A DNA stretch of 54,426 bases from Granulosicoccus sp. Lineage in GTDB: Bacteria; Pseudomonadota; Gammaproteobacteria; Granulosicoccales; Granulosicoccaceae. Within the stretch, counting starts at the first letter, position 1; the number at the start of each line of letters is the position of its first letter. The position numbers and the translations under genes were made by a program. The stretch is taken from positions 1-54,426 of the forward strand of contig JALZUD010000028.1 in the NCBI GenBank assembly GCA_023301725.1, given 5' to 3'. Shown here piece after piece: positions 9,897 to 20,217 of this stretch. The notes under the pieces are model-generated. The model worked only from the letters and a program-made list of their open reading frames with translations, did not search any database and was not told the DNA's origin.

Positions 9897-10637
9897 CTAG
9901 ACAGCATCTCCGACCACTTGATCACCGGTCTTCCCGAAACGTCGCTGGCGTCCAGCAAAAAAATCCAGAGCGTTGATAAGCTCAGCTTCTGAGAAATCTG
10001 GCCATAAAACATCAGTGAAATACAGCTCTGTGTAGGCTAGATGCCACAGCAAGTAATTGCTGATTCGCTTCTCCCCTCCAGTTCGAATAAACAAATCAGG
10101 CTCAGTAATTTCAGACAAGGACACGTGTTGGGAGAAAGTATCGATATCTATCTGTTCCGGCTCAAGCGTACCTTCGCGAACCTGTACAGCTAATTGTTTC
10201 GCAGCATTAACGATGTCCCAGCGACCACCATAGTTCACTGCAATAGCCAGTTTTAATCCAGTATTGTCACGCGTGAGTTTCTCAGCGTTGTCCATTTCCT
10301 GCCGAAGCTTAGGCTGAAAGGCAGAGCGTTCGCCAATAAAACGGATACACACATTGTTTTCGCACAACTTACTCACTTCGCTCTTTAACGCCCGCAAAAA
10401 CAAATCCATCAGCAACCCGACCTCTTTTTGTGGTCGATTCCAGTTCTCACTGGAAAAAGCGAACATGGTAAGAGCTTCGATTTGCTGTTTGCCACACGCT
10501 TCCACGATGTCACGGGTGGTGCGAAAGCCTGCCTGGTGCCCGCTAGCACGCGGCTTACCGCGTTGGCGTGCCCAGCGACCGTTACCATCCATAATGATGG
10601 CAACATGCCTAGGTAAACTTTCGCGGAGTTCTGTCAC
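9897..10637 (-). CDS. uppS: Undecaprenyl diphosphate synthase
   Basis: Cytosolic cis-prenyltransferase that extends farnesyl diphosphate to C55-PP, the carrier lipid for peptidoglycan and O-antigen. The 246 residues include HVAIIMDGNGRWA with the catalytic Asp17, the downstream FSSENWNRP block, and the C-terminal RTGGEKRISNYLLW substrate-binding region. The start is GTG at 10637. The stop codon abuts the cdsA ATG; frr ends 39 bp upstream. Motifs and length match the family. Confidence 0.97.
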   Translation of the reverse strand: MTELRESLPRHVAIIMDGNGRWARQRGKPRASGHQAGFRTTRDIVEACGKQQIEALTMFAFSSENWNRPQKEVGLLMDLFLRALKSEVSKLCENNVCIRFIGERSAFQPKLRQEMDNAEKLTRDNTGLKLAIAVNYGGRWDIVNAAKQLAVQVREGTLEPEQIDIDTFSQHVSLSEITEPDLFIRTGGEKRISNYLLWHLAYTELYFTDVLWPDFSEAELINALDFFAGRQRRFGKTGDQVVGDAV

Positions 10638-10676
10638 AGGCAGGATCTCGATTCAGGTTGCAGAAGAATGGGGGTC

Positions 10677-11234
10677 TTACACCTCCATCAAATCGGTCTC
10701 TTTTTTTCCAAGTACCGAATCGATTTCCTTGATGGCATTGTCTGTCAGTTTTTGCACAGACTCTTCACCTTTGCGTAAATCGTCCTTGGAAATTTCTTTC
10801 TCTTTTTCCAGCTCTTTCAGATCACCGTTAGCATCGCGTCGTATATTGCGCACGGCTACGCGTGAACCTTCCGCCTCGCCACGCACCTTTTTTACCATGT
10901 CGAGCCGGCGCTCTTCTGTCATCGGAGGTACAGGCACTCGTATCACCGTACCAGCGGTATTCGGGTTTAGTCCAAGATCAGAATCAATGATTGCTTTTTC
11001 AACCGCTTTTACCATGGACTGCTCCCAAGGAGTCACGGTCAGCATTCGGGCGTCTTCGGTGCTGATGTTGGCAACCTGACTTAGCGCAGATTCTGCACCG
11101 TAATAGTCCACCTTAACGCTCTCCAGCAAGCTGGGATGAGCACGTCCAGTACGCATGCGCGACAGCTCGCCTTCCAGCGATTCAACTGTTTTGCCCATAC
11201 GAATTTTGGCGTCTTTGAGAATATCGTCAATCAT
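10677..11234 (-). CDS. frr: Ribosome recycling factor
   Basis: With EF-G, splits post-termination ribosomes. The 185-residue length equals E. coli RRF when translation begins at ATG 11234 ([10 protein letters not shown]); six extra in-frame residues upstream are not family-like. A purine-rich GGTGATGGAA precedes the start. The [12 protein letters not shown] segment, the hinge region and the [16 protein letters not shown] helix are typical of the family. It follows pyrH by 39 bp and is followed by uppS, the conserved gammaproteobacterial order. Confidence 0.97.
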   Translation of the reverse strand: MIDDILKDAKIRMGKTVESLEGELSRMRTGRAHPSLLESVKVDYYGAESALSQVANISTEDARMLTVTPWEQSMVKAVEKAIIDSDLGLNPNTAGTVIRVPVPPMTEERRLDMVKKVRGEAEGSRVAVRNIRRDANGDLKELEKEKEISKDDLRKGEESVQKLTDNAIKEIDSVLGKKETDLMEV

Positions 11235-11273
11235 TGTTCCATCACCCTGCAAAAAATTCCGTTGGCTGAAAAC

Positions 11274-12002
11274 TCAGGCTGTGCGCCTGACCGTGGTGCC
11301 TATGTCTTCACCCATGATGAGGCGCATGAGATCGCCGTCCTCATTCATGTTGAACACCTTAACGGGCAAATTATTATCACTGCACATCACTATGGCTGTT
11401 TGATCCATGACACCAAGTTTTTTAGCAATCGCCTCATCAAAGCTTACCGTCTGATAGCGGACTGCATCATCATGTTTCATGGGGTCTTTGTCGTAAATTC
11501 CGTCAACCTTGGTGCCTTTTATCATGATGTCAGCACCTATTTCTACAGCGCGTAAACTTGCTGCTGAATCGGTTGTAAAGAATGGGTTACCGGTGCCTGC
11601 AGCGAACAGTACAATTCGGCCTTTTTCTAAATGACGCACTGCCCGTCGTCTTATGTAATCTTCGCACACCGAATTTATGGGTAGTGCTGACATGACACGA
11701 CAATACGCACCATGATTTTCTAGTGCATCTTGCATAGACAAACAGTTGATGACCGTAGCGAGCATACCCATGTGGTCACCAGTTACGCGATCCATACCCG
11801 CTTCGGCAAGTCCGGCTCCTCGAAATATGTTTCCGCCACCAATTACCATAGCCACTTCAACACCTGCGTCGCTTACGGCCTTGACTTCACCTGCAATGCG
11901 CCTGATGTACACGGGATCGATACCGTAATCCATTTCCCCCATCAGCGCTTCACCACTAAGCTTAAGCAAAATTCGATCAAATGCCGGGCGTGCATTTTCC
12001 AT
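11274..12002 (-). CDS. pyrH: Uridylate kinase PyrH
   Basis: Phosphorylates UMP to UDP in pyrimidine nucleotide synthesis; belongs to the amino-acid-kinase fold. The 242-residue product from ATG 12002 begins [20 protein letters not shown], matching the family start. A 38-residue upstream extension in the same frame would cross the transcription start area and is unlike the family. Visible motifs are [18 protein letters not shown] and [11 protein letters not shown] strong minus-strand terminator at 12089-12113 separates it from tsf, so pyrH-frr-uppS onward probably has its own promoter in the roughly 85 bp between. Confidence 0.96.
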   Translation of the reverse strand: MENARPAFDRILLKLSGEALMGEMDYGIDPVYIRRIAGEVKAVSDAGVEVAMVIGGGNIFRGAGLAEAGMDRVTGDHMGMLATVINCLSMQDALENHGAYCRVMSALPINSVCEDYIRRRAVRHLEKGRIVLFAAGTGNPFFTTDSAASLRAVEIGADIMIKGTKVDGIYDKDPMKHDDAVRYQTVSFDEAIAKKLGVMDQTAIVMCSDNNLPVKVFNMNEDGDLMRLIMGEDIGTTVRRTA

Positions 12003-12088
12003 AGTAGAAAGAACCTGTAATGAAATTATAGCGACTGAAACCCTCGTGTGGCAATGCGCTCCACACAGGGGAGGTACAAAGGAGGTAC

Positions 12089-12113
12089 AAAAAAGCCGGG
12101 GCAACCCGGCTTT
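12089..12113 (-). terminator. Rho-independent terminator after tsf
   Basis: Perfect 9-bp stem AAAGCCGGG/CCCGGCTTT around a 4-base loop, followed on the minus strand by six Ts. It lies 100 bp after the tsf stop codon and upstream of pyrH, ending the rpsB-tsf transcript. Just beside it an 11-base unit (gaggtacaaag) is present twice at 12071-12092. Confidence 0.88.
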
Positions 12114-12213
12114 CAATCAACACAATTCTAATAGCCTGTGCGTCGACATGCACAGGTTTTATCAGTTACACGCTGAATTACCGAAACCACCGCGACTCGA
12201 AATGGATCCGAAA

Positions 12214-13083
12214 CTAACTTCCACGCACCTGCGCCATGACTTCTTCAGCAAAATTTTCTTCTTTCTTTTCGATTCCTTCACCCACTTCGAGGCGATGGAA
12301 ACTCACCACCGAGGCGCCCTTCTCTTTTAACAACTCGGCTATGGTTTGATCAGGGTTTTTGACAAAATTTTGACCTACCAGAGTAATCTCGGCCAAGTAT
12401 TTCTTCATTCGGCCCACCAGCATCTTCTCGACAATCTCAGGTGGCTTGCCGCTCTCAGCTGCCTCAGCACGCAAAATGCCTTTCTCTTTTTCGAGCACAT
12501 CAGCTGGAACTTGAGTTTCGTCTACACACATTGGGTTACTAGCAGCAATGTGCATGGCAATATCTTTGGCAAGAGCAGCGTCGCCGCCCGACAATTCACA
12601 CACTACACCGATCCGTCCACCGTGCAGGTATTCGCCATAGGTTCCAGCAGCGCTTGTTCCGGATTCGCAACGACGAACCTGAATGTTTTCACCAATTTTT
12701 GCCACCAGAGTTTTTCTGGCTTCTTCTACTGGCTGGCCGTCAACAGTTAGACCATCAACCGAAGCGGGCTTTTGAGCTAAAACTGAATCTACCACTTTGC
12801 CAGAGAAGGCAATAAAGTCTTCAGCTTTTGCAGCAAAGTCAGTTTGACTGTTTATTTCAACCATGCCGAACTCTTTGGCATCTGCGCTGAGTTTGATAAC
12901 CACGACACCTTCTGCCGCCTGATTACCTGATTTCTTGTCTGCTTTTGCGAGACCTGAAATGCGCATAGCCTCGATGGCGGCGTCCATATTGCCGTCAGCC
13001 TCGGTCAATGCTTTCTTGCACTCCATCATGCCGGCGCCAGTGCGCTCTCGCAGCTCCTTAACCATGCTTGCCGAAATGGCCAT
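12214..13083 (-). CDS. tsf: Elongation factor Ts
   Basis: Guanine-nucleotide exchange factor that recycles EF-Tu. The 289 residues (E. coli about 283) show the N-terminal UBA-like domain ([19 protein letters not shown]), the core with [10 protein letters not shown] that inserts beside the EF-Tu magnesium site, the second subdomain, and the C-terminal module. It follows rpsB with a 223-bp spacer that contains a long hairpin, so tsf expression may be tuned independently of rpsB. Confidence 0.97.
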   Translation of the reverse strand: MAISASMVKELRERTGAGMMECKKALTEADGNMDAAIEAMRISGLAKADKKSGNQAAEGVVVIKLSADAKEFGMVEINSQTDFAAKAEDFIAFSGKVVDSVLAQKPASVDGLTVDGQPVEEARKTLVAKIGENIQVRRCESGTSAAGTYGEYLHGGRIGVVCELSGGDAALAKDIAMHIAASNPMCVDETQVPADVLEKEKGILRAEAAESGKPPEIVEKMLVGRMKKYLAEITLVGQNFVKNPDQTIAELLKEKGASVVSFHRLEVGEGIEKKEENFAEEVMAQVRGS

Positions 13084-13167
13084 ATTTATCCCCTGTATAC
13101 CAACGTGTATTCTAAAAAATTAGGCGAGCTCAGCTACGCTACTTACCGCAATACGCTGAACTTATGA

Positions 13168-13206
13168 AAGCTTGCCGACGGTTATATGTAAACCGTCGAC
13201 AAGCTT
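13168..13206 (-). terminator. Long hairpin between rpsB and tsf (attenuator or weak terminator)
   Basis: A 16-bp inverted repeat with a 7-base loop. Its single mismatch becomes a G-U pair in the minus-strand RNA, so the stem is complete on the transcribed strand. It is followed only by TTTC, not a long U tract, which suggests partial termination or an RNA-processing/stability element rather than full termination. Reduced tsf transcription relative to rpsB is known in E. coli; applying that here is inference. Confidence 0.6.
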
Positions 13207-13306
13207 GCAACCATTGACTCACAACCAATCACAAAGACTAGGGGCTGATCACGGCCAGTACCAATGTGTTGACCGTAACCCGCGCTGCTAGCCCATCGTG
13301 CTGACT

Positions 13307-14182
13307 TTAACTAGCAGGCGCGTCGCCAGTAGCTTCTGGAGTAGCCGCTGGTGCTGGCGTTTCAACTGCTGCAGGAGCGGCCGTTGCAGGTGCCGCAGGC
13401 GCTGGCTCAACAGCAGGGCTGCTGACTTCGATAGGCGCATCTACTGCTGGAGCGCTTTGCGCATCAGCTGCCGCAGCTTCTGCTTCGTCCATCTTGCCAG
13501 AAGATCGCTTACCGTCCTGAATAGCTGATGCAATAGCGTCAACATACAGCTGGATAGCGCGGATAGCATCATCGTTACCCGGAATAACGTAGTCGATGCC
13601 ATCTGGCGAGTTGTTTGTATCAACGACACCGATAACAGGAATACCCAGTTTTTTGGCCTCGGTGATAGCGATACGCTCGTGGCCGACGTCTATAACAAAT
13701 AGCGCATCGGGTAGACGTTCCATGTGCTTGATGCCGCCCATGCCGCGGTCGAGTTTTTCGTATTCACGCGTCAGACCAAGAGCTTCTTTCTTGCTCAGAC
13801 GTTCCATGCCACCGTCCTCACGCATAGCTTCCAGCTCAAGCAACCGCTTTACAGACTGCTTAACTGTTTTGAAATTGGTCATCATGCCGCCTGACCATCG
13901 ACGATTGACGAAAGGCATGTTGCAGTTTTCAGCAGCGGCACGCAGTGGGTCACGGGCAGCGCGCTTAGTGCCTACAAACAATATTTTACCGTTTTTGGAT
14001 GCGATTTTGCCGGCGTAGTTAGCCGCATCATGCAAAGCAGGCAAGCTTTGCTCAAGATTAAAAATGTGAATGTTGTTGCGCTCACCGTAGATGTACTGTG
14101 ACATCTTGGGGGCCCAATAACGGGTTTGGTGTCCGAAATGCACGCCTGCTTCAAGCATCTGGCGCATGGTTACATCAGCCAT
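13307..14182 (-). CDS. rpsB: 30S ribosomal protein S2 with Ala/Pro-rich C-terminal tail
   Basis: Small-subunit ribosomal protein S2. The start at ATG 14182 ([20 protein letters not shown]) is supported by GAGG about ten bases upstream; 13 in-frame residues further upstream are not family-like. The S2 core ends near residue 227. About 64 additional residues follow, made almost entirely of Ala, Pro, Glu, Val and Thr, so the product is 291 residues against about 241 in E. coli. The tail looks disordered. It is divergent from map, and rpsB heads the rpsB-tsf unit with a structured leader. Confidence 0.97.
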   Translation of the reverse strand: MADVTMRQMLEAGVHFGHQTRYWAPKMSQYIYGERNNIHIFNLEQSLPALHDAANYAGKIASKNGKILFVGTKRAARDPLRAAAENCNMPFVNRRWSGGMMTNFKTVKQSVKRLLELEAMREDGGMERLSKKEALGLTREYEKLDRGMGGIKHMERLPDALFVIDVGHERIAITEAKKLGIPVIGVVDTNNSPDGIDYVIPGNDDAIRAIQLYVDAIASAIQDGKRSSGKMDEAEAAAADAQSAPAVDAPIEVSSPAVEPAPAAPATAAPAAVETPAPAATPEATGDAPAS

Positions 14183-14293
14183 GGTATATCCTCTGTATGG
14201 GTTTGGCCTCCGCAAGCCCACCTCGACAGACCGTTGTTAGACCAAGAGAACCTGTTATTCATCAGCATTATTCGAATAAGCAAATAATGGCTG
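14183..14293 (-). promoter_or_regulatory. Structured 5' leader of rpsB
   Basis: The minus-strand leader contains two hairpins. One, at 14263-14293, pairs CAGC-ATTATT with AATAAT-GCTG with a single bulge and includes the palindrome TTATTCGAATAA. The other, at about 14199-14221, pairs TGGG/CCCA and TTG/CAA just before the GAGG ribosome-binding site. Autoregulatory rpsB leaders bound by S2 are known in gammaproteobacteria; whether this is one needs covariation evidence. The rest of the 14183-14463 gap carries the divergent rpsB and map promoters, which I could not place precisely. Confidence 0.3.
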
Positions 14294-14463
14294 ACGACTC
14301 ACAGATAACTCGCTGGACTAGCTCAGGCACCCGGTCGGGGTTTGAACAGCTTGCGTGTGAAATCTCGAGCGAGAACAATCTCACTCAAGTTAGCCCGACT
14401 TTATATCACAATGCGGGCCAGTAATGTAAACTGCGCGTCCAAACAGATCATAGCTTTTGCCTC

Positions 14464-15231
14464 ATGCCCATCAGTCTTAAATCGCCAGAGCAAATTGAGA
14501 AGATGCGCATTGCCGGAAGGCTTGCCTCGGAAGTGCTCGATATGATCACCGAATACGTGGTTCCGGGCGTCACCACCGAGAGGCTGAACACGCTGTGCCA
14601 CGAACATATCGTGAATATCCAGAAAGGCGTTCCTGCAACCCTGGGATACCGGGGATTTACAAAATCCATTTGTACTTCAATTAACGAACAGATCTGCCAC
14701 GGCATCCCGAAAGACAAAAAGCTGAAAAAGGGCGACATTGTCAATATAGACGTCACTGTCATCAAGGATGGCTGGTTCGGAGACACCAGCCGCATGTACT
14801 ACGTGGGAGAGGTAGCACCACATGCGCAAAAACTCTGCGAAGCGGCCTACAAATCATTAGTGCTGGGCATAGAGTGTGTGAAACCCGGAGCTACTCTAGG
14901 CGACATCGGCCATGCAATCCAAGTGTTTGCAGAGAGTCAGCACTACTCAGTTGTGCGCGAGTACTGCGGCCACGGTATCGGCTCAAATTTCCATGAAGAC
15001 CCTCAGGTGCTGCATTACGGACAACCAGGTGTGGGCACTGTTTTACGCCCGGGCATGACGTTCACCATCGAGCCGATGATCAATCAAGGAAAACGACATG
15101 CCCGCGTACTCTCAGACGGCTGGACCGTTGTGACCAAGGATCGATCACTCTCTGCACAATGGGAGCACACGATTCTGGTCACCGAGGACGGCTATGAGTT
15201 ACTAACACTGGGTGACGGCAAAGCGCTATGA
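14464..15231 (+). CDS. map: Type I methionine aminopeptidase
   Basis: Removes initiator methionine from nascent proteins. The 255 residues carry the complete pita-bread active site: His79, metal ligands Asp96, Asp107, His170, Glu203 and Glu234, in the contexts NIDVTV, GDTSRMYY, CGHGIG, TIEPMI and QWEHTILV. It is divergent from rpsB, the standard arrangement, and its stop overlaps the glnD start by four bases (ATGA), so the two are coupled. Confidence 0.98.
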   Translation: MPISLKSPEQIEKMRIAGRLASEVLDMITEYVVPGVTTERLNTLCHEHIVNIQKGVPATLGYRGFTKSICTSINEQICHGIPKDKKLKKGDIVNIDVTVIKDGWFGDTSRMYYVGEVAPHAQKLCEAAYKSLVLGIECVKPGATLGDIGHAIQVFAESQHYSVVREYCGHGIGSNFHEDPQVLHYGQPGVGTVLRPGMTFTIEPMINQGKRHARVLSDGWTVVTKDRSLSAQWEHTILVTEDGYELLTLGDGKAL

Positions 15232-17930
15232 CCGAGGATGAGGTCAGCTCTGCCTATCCCTTAACAACACTGCTTGATGCGTCTAGTCTGCGAGTTCTTC
15301 AAGCAGAACTGGGTAATCTGACAAGCAACCTCCTTGATGCACCTGACGTCCAGACTCCTGCTTTCAAGCAGGCACTCAAGGCGGGTCACGAATTCATTCA
15401 CGATCAATTTCTGGCTGGTGCCACAGCGTCTGAACTGCTCATACTCAGATCTACGCTCCTGGACGACATCTTGTTGCGTTTGTGGAATCGCGAACACGCA
15501 GCGTTTGCAGGACTCACCTTGCTGGCGGTAGGAGGATACGGTCGCGCTGAACTTCATCCTCACTCCGATATCGACATTGCGATACTACTGCCCTCTCAGC
15601 CAGAGGCTGCCAGCTGTGTGGCACGCGATGAAACACTGAGTCGCTGGATTACTGCGCTTTGGGATCTCAATCTGGATATAGGTCATAGCGTCCGAACAGT
15701 TGAAGATTGCAAACGCGAGGCCGCAGCCGACATTACCGTCATCACCAATCTGATGGAAGCACGCCTGCTGTGTGGCGATGAAGCGCTGTTCGAGACCATG
15801 AGGCAAGAGATAGATCCTTCTCACATGTGGAACTCTGCTGATTTTTTCACCGCTAAAGTTGACGAACAGGAACAGCGCCATCAGCGCTTCCAGACCAACG
15901 CCTACCGTTTAGAACCCAACATAAAGGAAAGCCAAGGAGGGCTTCGCGACTTCCAGACCATTGCATGGATCTGCCAGCGACAGTTCGGCAGCGACACATT
16001 CGATCCTTTAGTCGAACACGGCCTGCTATCCAGCGATGAGCTACACACCTTGCGTGAAGGCCTGGAACTGTTGTGGAAGATTCGCTATTTGTTACATCGT
16101 GTTGCAGGCAGGCGCGAGGATCGTTTGCTATTTGACTATCAACGTGACATTGCACACGCGTTCGGGTACCGCGACGACAGAGACAACCTATCAATCGAAA
16201 CCCTGATGCAACGCTTTTATCGCACTGTCATGACGCTGCAGCGACTCAACGAGATTGTGATTCAGGGCATGAGTGGAATCATCAGTGGCATAACAGCTGC
16301 CAGTGATGTTGTCCCCATTAATGAACGGTTTCAACTGCGTAACGGATTTTTGGAAATCACACACGATGACGTGTTTGCGAAGCACCCACCTGCCCTGCTT
16401 GAACTGTTCCTACTGTTCGGCACCTTGCCAAAAGCAAACAATGTCCGGGCTAATACGGTAAGACTGGTTAGGGACAACCTCTCGTTAATTGACGAAAATT
16501 TTAGAAGCGACACAGCCGTTAAAGAATTGTTCCTCAACATATTCAGTATGCGTAGCAAGATCACGCGCACCGTTCGGCTAATGAATAGATATGGCGTGCT
16601 GGCTGCGTACCTACCTGCATTCGATCAAATTGTGGGGCGCATGCAATACGATCTATTTCATATCTACACCGTGGACGAACACACCATGGGAGTGATTCGA
16701 AATTGCCGGCGCCTCATGCTATCCAGATTCTCTGATGAGCTTCCCCATGGTAGCGAGGTGGCCTCAATGATCAAAAGGCCTCACATACTCATACTTACTG
16801 CGCTGTTTCATGACATTGCCAAGGGTCGCGGCGGCGACCACAGTGAGCTTGGTGCCGAAGACGCTATAGAATTTGCACGCACTCATGGCTTAAGTGATCA
16901 CGATAGCGAATTAATGCAATGGACGGTACGACATCATTTAATCATGTCGATAACAGCCCAAAGAAAAGACATTGATGACCCCAAAGAGCAATTGGACTTT
17001 GCTCGCAGAGTGGGCACTATCGAAAAACTCAACCATCTGTACCTACTGACCATCTCCGACATAAGAGCAACAAACCCGGAGCTTTGGAATTCATTTAAGC
17101 AATCGCTGCTTCAGTCCCTATACAGACACACCTTACTGATTCTCAAACGCGGGCTGGATAACCCGATGGAAGAGGAAGATGTGATTGCTCGGCGCCAGGC
17201 GCATACGCTAACGCTGATGGAAGATGATCTGGCTGAAGATCCACGCTTGATCGCACTGTGGAGAACCCTAGGCGATGATTACTTCAGGCAATATCAGGCT
17301 ATCGAAATTGCAAGGCACTCAGAAATTTTGCTGGCAAACGAGGATGCTACAGGCCCACTGGTATCGCTGCGTTACTCAGCCTCACGAGGATCAACCGAGT
17401 TACTCATTTACACACCAGACAATGAAGCGCTGTTTGCACTTATTGCCACGGTACTTGAGAGACTCCAACTCAGCGTGCTCTCGGCAACCATCAACACTAC
17501 CGATGCTGACTATGCCTTTGATACTTTTTGCGTTCTGGATAAATCAAATCAGCCTATTGAAGACAGCGCGCAGATCGATGAGATTCGCTACACACTGACT
17601 CACGAACTGGGCGTGCCACGTGATATCCCCTCTCTGGGGGCACAACCTACTGCCAGACGCCTGCGCTATTTCACCATTTCAACCAAAGTAGATTTCACCC
17701 ATCACGAATCGGGGCTTAGCGAAGTGCGAATCACCGCAGCTGATCGCCCGGGCATCCTGTCATCTATCGCACGCGCATTCCTGCGTAGCCACATCAATGT
17801 GCATGCAGCTCGCATCACCACACTTGGTGAACGCATCGACGATGTATTCCTAATCTCGAACAGCAAACAGCAACCACTGAATGCTCAGCAACAGGCTGAC
17901 ATCCGGGCCATGCTTACAGACAGACTATAA
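15228..17930 (+). CDS. glnD: Bifunctional uridylyltransferase/uridylyl-removing enzyme GlnD
   Basis: Senses glutamine and adds or removes UMP on PII proteins, controlling glutamine synthetase and nitrogen regulation. The 900 residues are arranged as a nucleotidyltransferase domain with GGYGRAELHPHSDIDIAIL (about 103-121), a linker and PII-binding region, an HD hydrolase domain with ALFHDIAKGRGGDHSE, and two C-terminal ACT domains (the last with TAADRPGILSSIARAF). Both catalytic centres look intact. It starts in overlap with map and is followed two bases later by dapE. No PII gene is in the window. Confidence 0.97.
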   Translation: MTEDEVSSAYPLTTLLDASSLRVLQAELGNLTSNLLDAPDVQTPAFKQALKAGHEFIHDQFLAGATASELLILRSTLLDDILLRLWNREHAAFAGLTLLAVGGYGRAELHPHSDIDIAILLPSQPEAASCVARDETLSRWITALWDLNLDIGHSVRTVEDCKREAAADITVITNLMEARLLCGDEALFETMRQEIDPSHMWNSADFFTAKVDEQEQRHQRFQTNAYRLEPNIKESQGGLRDFQTIAWICQRQFGSDTFDPLVEHGLLSSDELHTLREGLELLWKIRYLLHRVAGRREDRLLFDYQRDIAHAFGYRDDRDNLSIETLMQRFYRTVMTLQRLNEIVIQGMSGIISGITAASDVVPINERFQLRNGFLEITHDDVFAKHPPALLELFLLFGTLPKANNVRANTVRLVRDNLSLIDENFRSDTAVKELFLNIFSMRSKITRTVRLMNRYGVLAAYLPAFDQIVGRMQYDLFHIYTVDEHTMGVIRNCRRLMLSRFSDELPHGSEVASMIKRPHILILTALFHDIAKGRGGDHSELGAEDAIEFARTHGLSDHDSELMQWTVRHHLIMSITAQRKDIDDPKEQLDFARRVGTIEKLNHLYLLTISDIRATNPELWNSFKQSLLQSLYRHTLLILKRGLDNPMEEEDVIARRQAHTLTLMEDDLAEDPRLIALWRTLGDDYFRQYQAIEIARHSEILLANEDATGPLVSLRYSASRGSTELLIYTPDNEALFALIATVLERLQLSVLSATINTTDADYAFDTFCVLDKSNQPIEDSAQIDEIRYTLTHELGVPRDIPSLGAQPTARRLRYFTISTKVDFTHHESGLSEVRITAADRPGILSSIARAFLRSHINVHAARITTLGERIDDVFLISNSKQQPLNAQQQADIRAMLTDRL

Positions 17931-17932
17931 AA

Positions 17933-19090
17933 ATGACGAACGCAAAAGGCCGCAGTTCAACAAACGACAGTATCGAGTTACTGATAGATCTGGTGCAGCG
18001 TGAAAGTGTCACACCAGAAGATGGCGGATGCCAGCCTTTAATCGCCTCACGCCTTGAGTCATTGGGCTTCACCATTGAGTGGGTAAATAGTGGTGGCGTA
18101 ACCAATCTCTGGGCACGACGTGGAACCGCTGCGCCATTGATGGTGTTCGCCGGACACACTGATGTAGTACCAACAGGCGATGAAACTCAATGGAGCTCGC
18201 CACCTTTTAGCGCAGAAATTATCGATGGCTATTTGTGTGGTCGCGGCGCGGCCGACATGAAAGGTGGCGTTGCAGCGTTTATTACCGCAGTGGAGCGCTT
18301 TGTCACTGAAAATGATGATCACAATGGATCTATTGCCGTCTTATTAACCAGCGATGAAGAAGGTCCTGCTATTCACGGCACCACCAAGGTCATTGAAAAA
18401 CTCAACGATCGTGGGGAGAAAATTGACTACTGTATCGTTGGTGAGCCCAGCAGCACAGAAACATTTGGCGACATCATCCGCAACGGACGGCGCGGCTCTC
18501 TGGGCGCGCACATTGATGTGCACGGGACGCAAGGTCATGTTGCCTACCCTCACTTGGCTGACAACCCGATTCACCGTGCTATGCCCGCTTTAAGTGAGCT
18601 TACTAATATCGTCTGGGACGAAGGTGACGAACACTTCCCTCCCACCACATTGCAAATCTCGAACTTCAATGCGGGCACCGGCGCAACTAACGTCATTCCT
18701 GCCTTGGCAAGCATCGAACTCAATTTACGTTACAGCCCCGCCATCACTATTGAGAATATTAAATCAACCATAGAAGGCCTGCTTAAACGGCATAATCTTA
18801 ACTACGATATTGAGTGGCGCGACAGTGCGCGTCCCTTTATCACCCAGCAAGGCACGCTGTGCGATGCTCTACAGACAGCGATTAAAGAGCATACCGGCAG
18901 CAGTGCACGCTTGGATACCGGTGGTGGCACCTCAGACGGGAGATTCATTGCGCCCACAGGGGCACAGGTGGTGGAATTTGGGCCTATCAATAAAACAATT
19001 CATCAAATTGATGAGCGTGTCTTATGTGATGACATTAAAACGTTATCCTCTATCTATGAAGCGACTTTAGTTACACTGTTAGCGCGTTAG
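17933..19090 (+). CDS. dapE: Succinyl-diaminopimelate desuccinylase DapE
   Basis: Di-zinc hydrolase producing LL-diaminopimelate for lysine and peptidoglycan synthesis. The 385 residues show M20-family metal sites: His75/Asp77 (AGHTDVVP), Asp107 (GRGAADMKGG), catalytic Glu141 and ligand Glu142 (TSDEEGPA), and the dimerisation domain with NGRRGSLGAHIDVHG. It starts two bases after glnD, so map-glnD-dapE is one operon. The dapD gene often found here in other gammaproteobacteria is absent. Confidence 0.96.
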   Translation: MTNAKGRSSTNDSIELLIDLVQRESVTPEDGGCQPLIASRLESLGFTIEWVNSGGVTNLWARRGTAAPLMVFAGHTDVVPTGDETQWSSPPFSAEIIDGYLCGRGAADMKGGVAAFITAVERFVTENDDHNGSIAVLLTSDEEGPAIHGTTKVIEKLNDRGEKIDYCIVGEPSSTETFGDIIRNGRRGSLGAHIDVHGTQGHVAYPHLADNPIHRAMPALSELTNIVWDEGDEHFPPTTLQISNFNAGTGATNVIPALASIELNLRYSPAITIENIKSTIEGLLKRHNLNYDIEWRDSARPFITQQGTLCDALQTAIKEHTGSSARLDTGGGTSDGRFIAPTGAQVVEFGPINKTIHQIDERVLCDDIKTLSSIYEATLVTLLAR

Positions 19091-19242
19091 AGTACTGTCA
19101 ATTGCTGAGCGCCTACCAAAGCTCTCTTTTCCAATGCTTTCAAGGCTCCAGTACACTTGCCAATAATCCGGCAAAACGTAGTAACTGATCAACTGGCTGC
19201 TTGTACCAGCCAGGCCATTACATTATCAAGAGGAATAACAAT

Positions 19243-20028
19243 ATGGGAATGCTAGACGGCAAGCGATTTATCATCTTTGGTGTGGCCAGTAAGCGATCAA
19301 TAGCTTGGGGTATTGCCTCAGCCATGCACCGGGAAGGCGCCAGCCTTGCATTCACATATCAGAACGACAGACTTAAAGATCGGGTCATCGATATGGCTGC
19401 CGCTTGTGACTCAGACATCGTACTGCCTTGCGATGTGGCAGAAGATGGTCAGATTGATGAACTGATGAGCAGTGTAAAACAACAATGGTCAGACGGCTTT
19501 GATGGCCTTGTGCACGCGGTCGCCTTTGCCCCACGCGAGGCACTGGATGGCGATTTTCTAGACTCTGTTACCCGTGAATCTTTTCGTATTGCTCACGATA
19601 TCAGTTCGTATAGCTTTGCAGCAGTTGCCAAAGCTGCACGTCCGCAATTAAGACCAGGAGGCTCACTGCTTACACTTTCTTATCTCGGGGCTGTTCGAGC
19701 CATGCCAAACTACAACGTTATGGGATTGGCCAAGGCATCGCTAGAGGCTAATACCCGTTTCATGGCAACATCATTAGGGCCTGATGGAATTCGCGTGAAT
19801 GCCATTTCAGCTGGTCCTATTAAAACCTTGGCCGCAGCAGGAATTGGTGATTTCAAAAAATTGCTTGGCCATGTGTCTGCTGTATCACCCATGCGTGAAA
19901 ATACCACGATAGAACAAGTAGGCAATACCGCAGCATTTCTTGCCTCACCATTATCGTCAGGTATTACCGGCCAGACTATCTATGTCGATGGCGGATTCAA
20001 CATCGTTTCTATGCCTGACTTGAGCTAG
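19243..20028 (+). CDS. fabI: Enoyl-ACP reductase (NADH) FabI
   Basis: Last reduction of the fatty-acid elongation cycle. The 261 residues from ATG 19243 (MGMLDGKRF) have AGAGG at the proper distance; the in-frame upstream 14 residues are not part of the family. This is a short-chain dehydrogenase fold with an atypical active site: Tyr147, Tyr157 and Lys164 in [20 protein letters not shown]. Ala94 occupies the position of E. coli Gly93, a triclosan/diazaborine contact. The 152 bp after dapE probably hold its own promoter, though none is convincing by eye. Confidence 0.97.
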   Translation: MGMLDGKRFIIFGVASKRSIAWGIASAMHREGASLAFTYQNDRLKDRVIDMAAACDSDIVLPCDVAEDGQIDELMSSVKQQWSDGFDGLVHAVAFAPREALDGDFLDSVTRESFRIAHDISSYSFAAVAKAARPQLRPGGSLLTLSYLGAVRAMPNYNVMGLAKASLEANTRFMATSLGPDGIRVNAISAGPIKTLAAAGIGDFKKLLGHVSAVSPMRENTTIEQVGNTAAFLASPLSSGITGQTIYVDGGFNIVSMPDLS

Positions 20029-20055
20029 AGAAGTCTGCCTCGTTGAGCCTGTGTA

Positions 20056-20083
20056 CTGTGTACTGTGCGATAGCAGTACACAG
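20056..20083. terminator. 10-bp hairpin after fabI
   Basis: CTGTGTACTG/CAGTACACAG perfect inverted repeat with an 8-base loop, 27 bases after the fabI stop. The left arm is itself duplicated with a 7-base offset (20049-20058 and 20056-20065). There is no T tract on either strand, so termination is possible but not proven. Confidence 0.4.
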
Positions 20084-20217
20084 GGTCCGCATGAGCAAAA
20101 CTGCGGGCCGTGCTTTTGTCATCTCGCTCGAAGATAGCAGAGCTCAACGCAAAAACACCGTTGAAAAACTGAATCATTGCCATTCATTCGACCGTCTGTT
20201 ACCGACTATGGGTTACA

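Noticed and set aside
19243..20028. FabI Ala at the E. coli Gly93 position as a sign of triclosan resistance
   Set aside because: Ala is also found at this position in S. aureus FabI, which is triclosan-sensitive, so the residue alone is not evidence.
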